Shown in pieces: positions 1 to 7,759 of a DNA stretch of 64,000 nucleotides (the stretch's first letter is position 1; every line of letters begins with the position of its first letter). The notes below the pieces were generated by a model, which was given only the letters and a program-made list of their open reading frames with translations, ran no database searches and was not told the origin of the DNA. The stretch lies in NCBI RefSeq assembly GCF_037055325.1, contig NZ_CP146373.1, positions 868,001 to 932,000 on the forward strand, in the 5' to 3' direction. The position numbers and the translations under genes were made by a program. The stretch comes from Arachnia propionica. GTDB lineage: Bacteria > Actinomycetota > Actinomycetes > Propionibacteriales > Propionibacteriaceae.

Positions 1-363
1 CGAGCACAGCACTGCCACACCTGCCAGTTCGTCTGCATGGTCACGAGCCAGGTGCAGGCCGGTCGCCCCACCGATGGAGAGCCCTGCGAAAATCACGGGA
101 AGTTCACCGATTCGTTCTCGAACTTCGTGAATCACGTGCATGATGGCCGAGGCGACGACGTCCAGGGTCGGCTCGTCCGCATCATCCCACACTTCGCTCA
201 ACGCGTGTCCGGGATAGTCGACGAACACCACTCGGGCATCATTGGTCAGCAGCTCCGCCACCTTCGCCCACTGATGTGAACAATTCCCGCCGAGGCTGGG
301 GGCAACCACGAGGAGACGGTCGGCGCGGCTGGTGGGGTTGTACAGATCCCAGGTCAATTCCAT
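1..363 (-). CDS. alpha/beta hydrolase, C-terminus cut by window edge
   Basis: The first 121 residues of an alpha/beta-hydrolase-fold protein are readable; the rest lies beyond the left edge. The nucleophile elbow GLSIGG (Ser96) follows a beta strand at about residues 89-94, and an oxyanion-side APSLGG motif lies near residue 21, as in the 3-oxoadipate enol-lactonase (PcaD)-like group. The substrate cannot be told from this part. The ATG at 363 is preceded by TAGGGT and a 7-nt spacer, so the mRNA is probably leaderless. The stress-type gene upstream on the same strand ends only 14 bases away, so this promoter sits in a very short gap. Confidence 0.75.
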   Translation of the reverse strand, partial: MELTWDLYNPTSRADRLLVVAPSLGGNCSHQWAKVAELLTNDARVVFVDYPGHALSEVWDDADEPTLDVVASAIMHVIHEVRERIGELPVIFAGLSIGGATGLHLARDHADELAGVAVLCS

Positions 364-376
364 GCACAGAACCCTA
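364..376 (-). promoter_or_regulatory. leaderless promoter -10 for the alpha/beta hydrolase
   Basis: On the minus strand TAGGGT lies at 376-371, followed by 7 nt and then the ATG at 363. This fits a TANNNT -10 element whose transcript starts at the start codon. No Shine-Dalgarno sequence is present. Confidence 0.45.
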
Positions 377-377
377 C

Positions 378-908
378 TCAGTCGATCCTGGTGGCCTTGC
401 CACCGGGCCACGTGGCGAGCAACTCACGCGCCTGGCCCGCGACCTTATGTTCACACAGCACCTCATACCCGGTGGCAACTACCTGCCGCATCGAGTCAAA
501 ATCACGTCGTCCCCCGCTCAGCCCATACGCCAAGGCCGCGGAGAGCATCCCAAAAGTGACCCCGAGACCGAGCCCGGCGAAGAGCAGGGTCAGGAACGCG
601 CTCTCACTTTGCATGAACAGGTAGAACATCAAACCCACGACGATCCCGGTGCCGAGTCCCGAGACAGCGCCCTGGACCAAGACGGAACCCCACGTGCGTC
701 GTCCCGTCACCCGTTCCACCGATTTCAAGTTGGTTCCCACGATCATCAGGTTGGCCACCGCAAATTTCGAATCCGACAGGAAGTCAACCGCGGCCTGGGC
801 CTCCTCGTAGGTGCGGTAACTCCCAACACGCTGAGGATAATCCAGCTCAAACAACCTGTTGGTGGAGACGATGGGGACGAATCGTCGCGGCGGAACAGCG
901 GGGGTCAT
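378..908 (-). CDS. general-stress-type membrane protein (YflT-like domain)
   Basis: A 176-residue protein. Residues about 25-70 resemble the YflT/general stress protein 17M domain (GSYRTYEEAQAAVDFLSD). Two membrane segments follow (about 78-100 and 105-128, the latter Gly-rich), then a cytoplasmic tail. Its biochemical role is unknown. It is divergent from the MgtE-N/CBS gene, as I recall for M. tuberculosis Rv1234 and Rv1232c. The ATG at 908 has a good ribosome-binding site (CAGGAG, 5 nt spacing), unlike many neighbours that look leaderless. Confidence 0.75.
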   Translation of the reverse strand: MTPAVPPRRFVPIVSTNRLFELDYPQRVGSYRTYEEAQAAVDFLSDSKFAVANLMIVGTNLKSVERVTGRRTWGSVLVQGAVSGLGTGIVVGLMFYLFMQSESAFLTLLFAGLGLGVTFGMLSAALAYGLSGGRRDFDSMRQVVATGYEVLCEHKVAGQARELLATWPGGKATRID

Positions 909-956
909 CTTGGCTCCTGATCGGTGTCCGGCAAGCGTTCACACGTTGCCCAAGTG

Positions 957-969
957 TAGATTCTTGTCC
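957..969 (+). promoter_or_regulatory. leaderless promoter -10 for the MgtE-N/CBS gene
   Basis: TAGATT at 957-962, a 7-nt spacer, then ATG at 970. This fixes the start at 970 rather than at the upstream in-frame ATG at 859, which lies inside the divergent gene. Confidence 0.5.
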
Positions 970-2235
970 ATGAGCGCCAAGGAATCAGCGGTTTTCATCT
1001 CCCGCCTGATCGGTCTGCCCGTGGTCGATGCAGCGGGTGATCAGGTAGGGCGCGTGAAGGACGTGGTTTTCCACTTGCGCACCGGAAACCTAGCACCCCG
1101 GGTACGCGGCCTGGCAGTTGAGTTATTCGCCCGACAACGGATCTTCGTTCCTATGATCCGAGTTCACAACATAACGGTCAACCAGGTGGCGATTCTCGGT
1201 CAGGTCGACACCCGTCGCTTCAGCAAACGTGAGACGGAGTGGCTCGTGGCCGCCGATCTGTTCGATCGTCCCGTCCCGCGAGATGTCCCGACCCACATCT
1301 ACGACGTCTCCATGATTCAGGTGCGCAACCGCGAGTGGGAACTATTCCAGGTTGCCATCACGAGCCGCACCCGGGTGAGTCGCTTCGGATTCGGCGGTCG
1401 CCGCGTCACCGACATCATTCAGTGGAACCAGGTTCCAGACCTGGTGTTGACGACCGGACGTTCCCCGGAACACTTGGTGGCGAAGTTCTCCGACATGAAG
1501 CCCGCGGACATCGCCCAGGAGCTACACGACCTCGACCCGGATCGCCTGGTCGACGTCATCGATGCACTTGACGACGAAACTTTGGCGGAGGCTCTCGAGG
1601 AACTTCCCGGGGACGAACAGATCAAGATGATCTCGAGGTTGGAGACGAATCGTGCCGCCGATGTGCTGGCAGAGATGGACCCGGACGACGCCGCAGACCT
1701 CATCAAGGAACTCCCGGAGGCGGTCGCGGAGGACCTGCTCGAGCACATGGAACCGGAGGATGCCTCCGACGTGCGCCGGCTGCTGGTTTATGGCGAGTTC
1801 ACAGCCGGCGGCATGATGACCCCGGAACCAGTGGTGCTGGGGACGGATGCGACGGTGGCAGAGGCCCTGGCCCACATCCGTGAGGAACAGCTGACCCCGG
1901 CCCTGGCCTCCATGGTGTTCGTCACCCGTCCCCCCTTGGAAACCCCGTCGGGCCGCTACGTGGGAGCAGTGCACTTCCAACAGCTGCTGCGGGCCGCCCC
2001 CACCTTGATGGTGGCGACGATGCTGGACCACAACCTGGAGCCCCTGAACCCCGACTCACCCCTGGCGCAGGTGTCGCGCTTCTTCGCCACCTACAACCTG
2101 GTGGTCGCCCCCGTGGTTGATTCCGACGGAGCACTCGTCGGAGCAGTCACCGTAGATGACGTCCTCGATCACATGCTGCCCGACGACTGGCGCGGCACCC
2201 AGATGGACGAGCCTGTGGAGGTGAACCATGGCTGA
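970..2235 (+). CDS. PRC-barrel / MgtE-N / CBS domain protein without transport domain
   Basis: A 421-residue cytosolic protein. A PRC-barrel-like domain (about residues 8-80) is followed by a linker, then an MgtE intracellular N domain made of acidic helical repeats (about 170-285, with the ELPGDEQ and EMDPDDAADL repeats), then a CBS pair (about 285-410) beginning at the GGMMTPEPVVL motif typical of MgtE. The membrane channel domain of true MgtE Mg2+ transporters is absent, so this is a soluble sensor or regulatory relative, as in M. tuberculosis Rv1232c. It probably binds Mg2+ or a nucleotide; that is inferred from domain content. Its stop overlaps the next gene by 8 bp, so it heads a run to 4275. 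Confidence 0.8.
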   Translation: MSAKESAVFISRLIGLPVVDAAGDQVGRVKDVVFHLRTGNLAPRVRGLAVELFARQRIFVPMIRVHNITVNQVAILGQVDTRRFSKRETEWLVAADLFDRPVPRDVPTHIYDVSMIQVRNREWELFQVAITSRTRVSRFGFGGRRVTDIIQWNQVPDLVLTTGRSPEHLVAKFSDMKPADIAQELHDLDPDRLVDVIDALDDETLAEALEELPGDEQIKMISRLETNRAADVLAEMDPDDAADLIKELPEAVAEDLLEHMEPEDASDVRRLLVYGEFTAGGMMTPEPVVLGTDATVAEALAHIREEQLTPALASMVFVTRPPLETPSGRYVGAVHFQQLLRAAPTLMVATMLDHNLEPLNPDSPLAQVSRFFATYNLVVAPVVDSDGALVGAVTVDDVLDHMLPDDWRGTQMDEPVEVNHG

Positions 2236-2737
2236 GCGCAGTCCCCTGTCGGAACCACGGTCGAGGCGGCGCCGACTGCTGCCGAAGGTGACTCTCGACT
2301 CGGAGGCTTTCGGCGAGTTCGCGGAGGCCGCCGCCCGTTTCATGGGAACCGGCAAATTCATCGCCTACATGACGGTTTTCGTCGGAGCATGGGTGATCTT
2401 CAACGTGGTCGGCATCTACGGTTTTTCCTGGGATCCCTACCCTTTCATCCTGCTGAACCTGTTCTTCTCGACGCAGGCCTCCTACTCGGCCCCCCTGATC
2501 CTGCTGGCGCAGAACCGGCAGGAGGTGCGAGACAAACTGAGCCTCGACGAGGACCGCCGTCTGGCAGCCCAGTCGCGGGCCGACATGGACTTCTTGGCCC
2601 GCGAGATCGCCGCCATCCGGATGCATCTCGGCGAGCTAACCACCCGCGACTTCGTACGCTCGGAGCTGCGGTTCGAACTGCGTGAACTCACAGAGCGTCT
2701 GGAACAGGCACTCAGCGAGAAGAGGGAGGAACCATGA
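2228..2737 (+). CDS. DUF1003 family membrane protein
   Basis: A 169-residue protein of the DUF1003 family. An N-terminal arginine-rich stretch is followed by two hydrophobic helices (about 41-58 and 68-88). The family hallmark NLFFSTQASYSAPLILLAQNR spans the second helix and the loop after it. A charged, probably coiled-coil C-terminus (about 95-169) follows. Function is unknown. The ATG at 2228 has a strong GGAGGT site inside the end of the previous gene, and its stop overlaps the next start by 4 bp (ATGA). In M. tuberculosis the family member Rv1231c also sits beside the MgtE-N protein. Confidence 0.8.
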   Translation: MAERSPLSEPRSRRRRLLPKVTLDSEAFGEFAEAAARFMGTGKFIAYMTVFVGAWVIFNVVGIYGFSWDPYPFILLNLFFSTQASYSAPLILLAQNRQEVRDKLSLDEDRRLAAQSRADMDFLAREIAAIRMHLGELTTRDFVRSELRFELRELTERLEQALSEKREEP

Positions 2738-3096
2738 GCGGACCACAGTCGATCAGCTGGTATTCCGTGGTGCTGCTCGCGGGGCACATGGTCATGGCGG
2801 TAGTGGCCACATGGTCGCTCTGGGTGCTCGGTTCAGGTTTCTGGGTCGGACTGGGCGCTGCCCTCCTGGCACTGATTGCCTACGGTTTCGTGTGGAGGCT
2901 TCGCTTGGCCCCCGCCGCACACAATCGTTTCACCTACCGGCAACGGCTGACCGTACACCTGATTCTCGGGCCCACCATCGTGGTGCTGGCAGTCCTCACA
3001 TCCATCTGGTTACCAGCCCTGGCAGGTATCAGCATGGTCCTGCTGGGAGACGCCCTGGACTCCCGTACCGATAAGGAAGAGCTGGAAACCAGCTGA
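2734..3096 (+). CDS. small integral membrane protein, unknown function
   Basis: A 120-residue hydrophobic protein with three to four predicted membrane helices (about 10-30, 33-53, 72-92, 92-108) and a short charged tail rich in Asp, Lys and Glu. No family is recognised with confidence. It overlaps the DUF1003 gene by 4 bp and is followed by mrp 21 bp later, so it is co-transcribed with both. The M. tuberculosis neighbourhood also has a membrane protein gene (Rv1230c) at this position, but homology cannot be judged here. Confidence 0.65.
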   Translation: MSGPQSISWYSVVLLAGHMVMAVVATWSLWVLGSGFWVGLGAALLALIAYGFVWRLRLAPAAHNRFTYRQRLTVHLILGPTIVVLAVLTSIWLPALAGISMVLLGDALDSRTDKEELETS

Positions 3097-3117
3097 ACTG
3101 TGCGGGAGTATGGAGGG

Positions 3118-4275
3118 GTGACGAACGAGAACCCCCTTCTTCCCTTGGTCCGAGCTGCTCTGCACACGGTCGAGGATCCCGAAATTCACCGCCCAATCAC
3201 AGAGCTGGGCATGGTCGATGAAGTGACAGCCACCGACGATGGCCAGATCTTCATTCGAGTCCTACTGACCGTCCCCGGGTGCCCAATGCGTGCCGAGATA
3301 ACCAGCCGCGTGACCGAGGCCGTGGGAGCCGTCGAAGGTGTCAGAGACGTGCGTGTCGAGCTCGGTGTGATGGATGAGGAGCAACGAGCCGCGATGCGAC
3401 AAGTGCTGCGCGGTGGCCAACCGGAACGCGAGATCCCGTTCGCCAGGCCGGGAAATCTGACGAAGGTGATCGCAGTAGCTTCCGGCAAAGGCGGTGTTGG
3501 TAAGTCCTCAGTCACGGTGAACCTGGCCTTGGCCCTCGCGAAAGCAGGTCGTAGCGTCGCCATCCTCGATGCCGACATCTATGGCCACTCCGTGCCGGAT
3601 CTCCTGGGTCTGGGTGATACACGTCCAACGGTCGTCGACGACATGATTCTGCCGGTCCCGGCAGCAGAAGGACTGAAGGTGATCTCGGTGGGCATGCTGA
3701 AACCCTCCCGGGATCAAGTAGTGGCTTGGCGTGGCCCCATCCTTGACCGAGCTCTCACCCAGCTGCTGGCCGATGTTTTCTGGGGGGATGTGGATTTCCT
3801 GCTTCTCGATCTTCCCCCGGGCACGGGAGACGTCGCGATGAGTCTGGGACAGAAAATCCCGAACTCCGAGGTCCTGGTAGTGACCACCCCACAGCTCGCT
3901 GCATCTGAGGTCTCGGAGCGGGCTGGAACGATGGCGCACATTCTCAAACAGAGGGTGCTCGGAGTGGTTGAGAACATGAGCTGGCTGGAGTTCACCGCTC
4001 CCGACACCGGGAAGTCCTACAGGATCGAACTCTTTGGCTCCGGAGGCGGCATCCTGGTAGCGGAAGCATTGAGCGAGCGCCTCGGATACGAGGTGCCGCT
4101 GCTGGCCCAGGTGCCCTTTGATGAAGCTCTCCTGCAAGGGGGCGACAGAGGAGAACCCCTCGTTCTTGGCGCCCCAGAGCATCCAGCCGCGCAAGCCTTG
4201 CTGAAGCTGGGTGAAGAGCTGGCAAATCGCAGCCGGAACCTTGTGGGGAAGATGCTTCCCGTGAGTCCAGCCTGA
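3118..4275 (+). CDS. mrp: Mrp/NBP35-family Fe-S cluster carrier ATPase
   Basis: A 385-residue protein. The N-terminal MIP18/DUF59-like domain (about 5-85) has the PGCPM motif. The P-loop ATPase domain follows, with a deviant Walker A GKGGVGKSS (about 123-131) and DLPPGTGD (near 239). It should bind and transfer Fe-S clusters. The CxxC pair that bridges clusters in many homologues is not visible after VVENMS, which is common in actinobacterial Mrp. GTG at 3118 with GGGAG 9 nt upstream is preferred; an in-frame GTG at 3100 would add 6 residues. The stop codon directly abuts the convergent tatB stop with no spacer. Confidence 0.88.
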   Translation: MTNENPLLPLVRAALHTVEDPEIHRPITELGMVDEVTATDDGQIFIRVLLTVPGCPMRAEITSRVTEAVGAVEGVRDVRVELGVMDEEQRAAMRQVLRGGQPEREIPFARPGNLTKVIAVASGKGGVGKSSVTVNLALALAKAGRSVAILDADIYGHSVPDLLGLGDTRPTVVDDMILPVPAAEGLKVISVGMLKPSRDQVVAWRGPILDRALTQLLADVFWGDVDFLLLDLPPGTGDVAMSLGQKIPNSEVLVVTTPQLAASEVSERAGTMAHILKQRVLGVVENMSWLEFTAPDTGKSYRIELFGSGGGILVAEALSERLGYEVPLLAQVPFDEALLQGGDRGEPLVLGAPEHPAAQALLKLGEELANRSRNLVGKMLPVSPA

Positions 4276-4680
4276 TCAGGTCGCCTCTGGGTCATAGGGG
4301 GCCGCGAGAAGCGCGAGCGTTGCGGCGTCCGTTTCGATCATCGAATCGTTTGTCACCGCTGTCGAAGCTGTCGCTTCTGCAGCGGCCTTCACGGTGCTGC
4401 TCACTGTGGAGATCTCGCGTTTGGCCTCCTCAATGGCCGCGATCTCCTCGCGCATGTGTTTGGCAACGAATTTCTTGGGGTTGAGGTCTTCGAGCTTGAG
4501 GTCAGAGTATTCGGGGCCGAGTTCTTCACGCAGCTGTGTCTGGGCATTGTTCGCAATATTCCTGACTGCCACGAACACCCGGGCCGCCTTGCGCGCGAAC
4601 ATGGGGAGCTTCTCGGGGCCGAACATGACGACGCCGAGTATCAGAAGAAGGATCAGCTCGGAGGCGTCAATGTTGAACAC
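4276..4680 (-). CDS. tatB: Sec-independent protein translocase TatB
   Basis: A 134-residue protein. A short N-terminal membrane helix (about 8-22) is followed by the FGPEKLP hinge and an amphipathic helix, then a variable acidic tail. With TatA and TatC it would form the twin-arginine export translocase in the membrane; no tatA or tatC is in this window. The GTG start at 4680 follows TAGCCT and a 6-nt spacer, so it is probably leaderless and transcribed separately from the sigE operon upstream. In mycobacteria htrA lies between rseA and tatB; here the two are neighbours. Confidence 0.88.
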   Translation of the reverse strand: MFNIDASELILLLILGVVMFGPEKLPMFARKAARVFVAVRNIANNAQTQLREELGPEYSDLKLEDLNPKKFVAKHMREEIAAIEEAKREISTVSSTVKAAAEATASTAVTNDSMIETDAATLALLAAPYDPEAT

Positions 4681-4692
4681 ACGCTCAGGCTA
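4681..4692 (-). promoter_or_regulatory. leaderless promoter -10 for tatB
   Basis: Minus-strand TAGCCT at 4692-4687, a 6-nt spacer, then GTG at 4680. No Shine-Dalgarno sequence fits this start. Confidence 0.45.
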
Positions 4693-4707
4693 CCCGTGAC
4701 CAGGCTC

Positions 4708-6120
4708 TCAGCCAATCCCGACCAACCGCCCCAGGCCACTTCCCATGCGCTCCACAAAGCCGAACTTGTTCTCCTGCATCTGCGGGAGGGTCTTACATGC
4801 CTCGGCCATCAGAGTTCGTGGGCCGTTGGTGGCCACGGAGACCACGCCTTCGCCCACCTGCCAGACAGACACCTGAGGAAGTCCCGGAGAATCGTCAGAG
4901 ATCCGGTTTCCGCCTGCCAGCACACCCAGGGTCCATGACACGCTCAGGGTACGGACGCCATCGGAATAGACCAGCCGCTGGTAGGACTTCTCTCCTTCTC
5001 CAGAACTGGCATGGGCCACCAGGGGAAGCCCCCCCAGCTCTAGTGGACACTCTGGCAGGCCCACGCACCATCCGGAAGTGCTGGCGCTGGATACGGATTC
5101 CATCGGGTAGGGCTGGGTGGAGGCCGTGGCTAGCTGTGCCGTTCCGATGCTTATCGTGACGAACCCGAAGACCAGTGTGGGGCTTCCAGCCATGTTGTAT
5201 CGCTCCACCCACAGGGGAAGTCCCGTTTCGTCATCGAGCCACCAGCGGGCCACGAGATACCCGTCGCCATGCGCCTCGACAACGGAAGCGCTGCGCCCTG
5301 CAATGTCGTCCGAGCTCTGATAGGTGTAAAACTGCAGCCCGGTGCCGACAAGGGATGAGCAGCACCCCATCGTGGGGACGAACCACGAGAGGAAACGCTC
5401 CCCGGTTGCATCGAGAACCGTCAGGCTGGCTCCTTCACCTGCAACAACATCGACTTCCACGTCATTAGCCCGGTGAGAACCGTCTCCGTCCATGAGCCAG
5501 ACCCGTTGCCGCCCGGAATAGGTAATGCTCTGACCGTTGTTACCGAGACGGGCCATCGCGTTGCTCTCGTCGATAGGCACTGCCGGACCGAGATTGATGG
5601 GGCGAGGAGACAGCTGCACGGCCGCCCCGGGACGGGCTCCTCGTTCACGCGCCCACTGGACGGCGCCAACGCCTTGACCGACATTGATCGTGGTGAGGGC
5701 CAGCGAGTACTGCTCACGCGCTGCCCTGACTGGGTCCCCTATGATCGTGGGTTCTTTCGCCAAGGCCAGCGAAAGCATCATCAACGTCGCGAGCGCGAGA
5801 GTCGCGGCCACGCTTCCTCTGAGTAGTCGCCAGCCGACGCTTCGACAGCGCGTTCCGTCCTCGGCGATCAGGTAGAGAGGCTGATCGCACTCATTTCCTG
5901 CGATGTCTTGAAGTCGTTCGGTCAAGGATTCTGGTAGAGGGGCTACCGCTTGGCAGGAACTCAGTCTGGAACGCACTCGCCGCAGTTCCTCGACGACAGA
6001 TGCGCAGCGCGAGCACCGGATCAGGTGTTCACTGACCTGGTTGACGCGGCGTTCCGGCAACGTCTTATCGACGAACCCTGAAAGGTCGTCCTCGTAGCGG
6101 CGGCATTCGTTTCCCCGCAC
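4708..6120 (-). CDS. rseA: anti-sigma-E factor: RseA-like zinc finger fused to RseB-like sensor domain
   Basis: A 470-residue membrane-spanning regulator. The cytoplasmic N-terminus has the ZAS anti-sigma signature HxxxCxxC (His32, Cys36, Cys39). One membrane helix lies at about 101-121. The extracytoplasmic part (about 150-345) resembles the lipoprotein-like domain of MucB/RseB: the stretch from GRSASVVEA through ARWWLDDETGLPLWVE is the typical RseB pattern. A further 120 residues are unassigned. It should hold SigE inactive until an envelope signal arrives. The mycobacterial RseA is much shorter and lacks this outer domain. The GTG at 6120 overlaps the GGAGG just after the sigE stop, so it may be reached by translational coupling; this start is uncertain. 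Confidence 0.8.
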   Translation of the reverse strand: MRGNECRRYEDDLSGFVDKTLPERRVNQVSEHLIRCSRCASVVEELRRVRSRLSSCQAVAPLPESLTERLQDIAGNECDQPLYLIAEDGTRCRSVGWRLLRGSVAATLALATLMMLSLALAKEPTIIGDPVRAAREQYSLALTTINVGQGVGAVQWARERGARPGAAVQLSPRPINLGPAVPIDESNAMARLGNNGQSITYSGRQRVWLMDGDGSHRANDVEVDVVAGEGASLTVLDATGERFLSWFVPTMGCCSSLVGTGLQFYTYQSSDDIAGRSASVVEAHGDGYLVARWWLDDETGLPLWVERYNMAGSPTLVFGFVTISIGTAQLATASTQPYPMESVSSASTSGWCVGLPECPLELGGLPLVAHASSGEGEKSYQRLVYSDGVRTLSVSWTLGVLAGGNRISDDSPGLPQVSVWQVGEGVVSVATNGPRTLMAEACKTLPQMQENKFGFVERMGSGLGRLVGIG

Positions 6121-6123
6121 CTC

Positions 6124-6711
6124 CTATGACACCCCGAGGTATCGGGCATGGTCCTCGTTCGGTGCGCGGTGGGCAAGCGCATCGCGCAATTGTGCGCGTC
6201 CACGAGCGATCCGGCTGCGCACGGTGCCGAGCTTGATCCCCAACACCTGCGAGATCTCCTCGTAGCTCATTCCCTCGATATCGCAGAGCACAACGGCAAC
6301 ACGCTGCTCGGGTTTCAGAGCCGCCAGGGCACTCGCCACGTCTGCGTCCAAGGCCCCTTCCGTGTGGAGTTCCTCAGGGCTGCGGTCCTGTCCCCAGACG
6401 TGCTCGGGAGCGGAGCTGAGAGCATCCATGCGGATCCGCTGCCTACGCCGCGCAGAATCCAAGAACAGGTTGGTGGTGATGCGATGCAACCAGCCCTCGA
6501 GAGTGCCGGGCTGGAAGTTGTGGATTGACTTGAACACCCGAACGAACACGTCCTGGGTGAGGTCCTCGGCGTCGTGACGATTGCCGGTGAGCCGGTAGGC
6601 CAGCCTGTAGACCTGCGCCGAGTGATCCCGGACGAGTTCCGCCCACGTGGGCGCAACCCAGTCCGAATCGTTCGGTCTCGTCTTGTTGCGGAACACGCCT
6701 CGCCTCTCCAT
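6124..6711 (-). CDS. sigE: ECF RNA polymerase sigma factor SigE
   Basis: A 195-residue ECF sigma factor. Region 2 (about 24-92) carries [20 protein letters not shown] and [13 protein letters not shown]. Region 4 (about 125-178) has a clear helix-turn-helix ([20 protein letters not shown]). These segments closely match M. tuberculosis SigE (envelope stress). The ATG at 6711 is preferred because alignment starts near it and a SigE-type promoter lies at 6782-6807; ATG 6732 is an alternative. The frame stays open to 6948, but that would start inside dapA and upstream of the promoter. Its stop is 3 bases before the anti-sigma gene. Confidence 0.9.
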   Translation of the reverse strand: MERRGVFRNKTRPNDSDWVAPTWAELVRDHSAQVYRLAYRLTGNRHDAEDLTQDVFVRVFKSIHNFQPGTLEGWLHRITTNLFLDSARRRQRIRMDALSSAPEHVWGQDRSPEELHTEGALDADVASALAALKPEQRVAVVLCDIEGMSYEEISQVLGIKLGTVRSRIARGRAQLRDALAHRAPNEDHARYLGVS

Positions 6712-6781
6712 GGGAACAATCTGGCACTTCATCCTGTGAGGAACCTGTGCGTAAAGCCTTCCACACCTCCCCACAGCGCTC

Positions 6782-6807
6782 AACGGGCAGTGACAAAGTT
6801 TTGTTCC
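6782..6807 (-). promoter_or_regulatory. ECF (SigE-type) promoter of sigE
   Basis: On the minus strand GGAAC (6807-6803), an 18-nt spacer and GTT (6784-6782) match the -35/-10 pattern of actinobacterial ECF sigma factors of the SigE/SigH/SigR type. Transcription would begin near 6775, leaving a 5' leader of about 45-65 nt. It implies autoregulation of sigE and its anti-sigma gene. Confidence 0.65.
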
Positions 6808-6865
6808 CAACGGGTTTTGCCACTGCTGGAATCCTTCGGGCCCCTGCAAAATTCCAGGGAAATGC

Positions 6866-7756
6866 TCAGAGTTGGGCGTCCAGAATCCTGAGGAAACGTT
6901 CCAAGAGTTCCGGAGCGACCTTTCCCATGGGGGGGCGGCACATCCCAACGTCGAAGCCGCAGCGGTTCAACGCTGCTTTGACCATCATCGTTCCCTGGGT
7001 GGCAAACACCCCTCGGAACACTGGCAGCAGCTGGGCGTTGAATTGCCGCGCTTGTTCGAGATTCCCCGCAACGAAGGCATCAAGAAGCGCTCGCACCTGA
7101 AGACCTGAGAAGTGCGTAGACGTCCCGACCACTCCGGCTCCCCCCACAGCCAACAAAGGAAGCAGGTAGGCGTCATCGCCCGCGTAATAGGTCAGCGTGC
7201 TGTTGGCGATCACCACCGAGGACGAGCAGATGTCTCCCTTGGCATCCTTGACCGCAGCGATCCTGGGATGGTCTGCCAAACGTATCAGGGAGGTCTCCGG
7301 AATTGGAATCCCGGCACGATGGGGGATGTCGTAGAGCATGATGGGCAGTTCACTGGCATCAGCCACAGCAAGGAAATGCTCCTCGAGAGCGTCGACAGGT
7401 GGTCTGGAATAGTAAGGGGTCACCACCAACAACCCATCGGCGCCAGCATCGGCGGCTTGTCTCGAGAGTTCAATCGTGTGGTGTGTGTCGAAGGTTCCGA
7501 CCCCAGCCACAACTGACGCACGGTCCCCGACCGCTTCGATCACCGTACCGAGCAGCTCCCGTTTCTCCTCGTCGCTGGTGGTGGGCGACTCTCCGGTGGT
7601 TCCATTGATCACCAATCCGTCATGTCCTTGGCTGTCAACCAAGTGCTGGGCTAGCCGGGCCGCTTCTGTGAGATTCACTTTCCCGTCAGGCCCAAATGGG
7701 GTGATCATGGCGGTCAGCAGCCGCCCAAAAATAGGCTGTTCCGGACTTGCAGACAT
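6866..7756 (-). CDS. dapA: 4-hydroxy-tetrahydrodipicolinate synthase
   Basis: A 296-residue TIM-barrel lyase. It condenses pyruvate with aspartate semialdehyde, the first committed step to diaminopimelate and lysine. The Schiff-base Lys170 (AAVKDAKGD), the phosphate and Thr motif GTTGE (52-56) and the proton-relay Tyr142 (LYDIP) are all present, and length is normal. The start has a strong AGGAGG located inside the last codons of the 60-residue frame upstream, so the two are probably translated together. dapE, dapD and dapC lie within the next 11 kb. Confidence 0.95.
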   Translation of the reverse strand: MSASPEQPIFGRLLTAMITPFGPDGKVNLTEAARLAQHLVDSQGHDGLVINGTTGESPTTSDEEKRELLGTVIEAVGDRASVVAGVGTFDTHHTIELSRQAADAGADGLLVVTPYYSRPPVDALEEHFLAVADASELPIMLYDIPHRAGIPIPETSLIRLADHPRIAAVKDAKGDICSSSVVIANSTLTYYAGDDAYLLPLLAVGGAGVVGTSTHFSGLQVRALLDAFVAGNLEQARQFNAQLLPVFRGVFATQGTMMVKAALNRCGFDVGMCRPPMGKVAPELLERFLRILDAQL

Positions 7757-7759
7757 GGT

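Noticed and set aside
276-920. 214-residue plus-strand frame
   Set aside because: It is antisense to the stress-type gene, which has a ribosome-binding site and membrane helices; the plus-strand peptide looks like random high-GC translation.
859-969. Upstream start of the MgtE-N/CBS gene
   Set aside because: It lies inside the divergent stress-type gene; the TAGATT promoter 7 nt before 970 fixes the start.
6826-6857. Possible terminator after dapA
   Set aside because: Only a 7-bp stem with an 18-nt loop and no T tract; too weak to call.
6712-6948. N-terminal extension of sigE to 6948
   Set aside because: It would overlap dapA and lie upstream of the SigE-type promoter at 6782-6807; family alignment begins near 6711.
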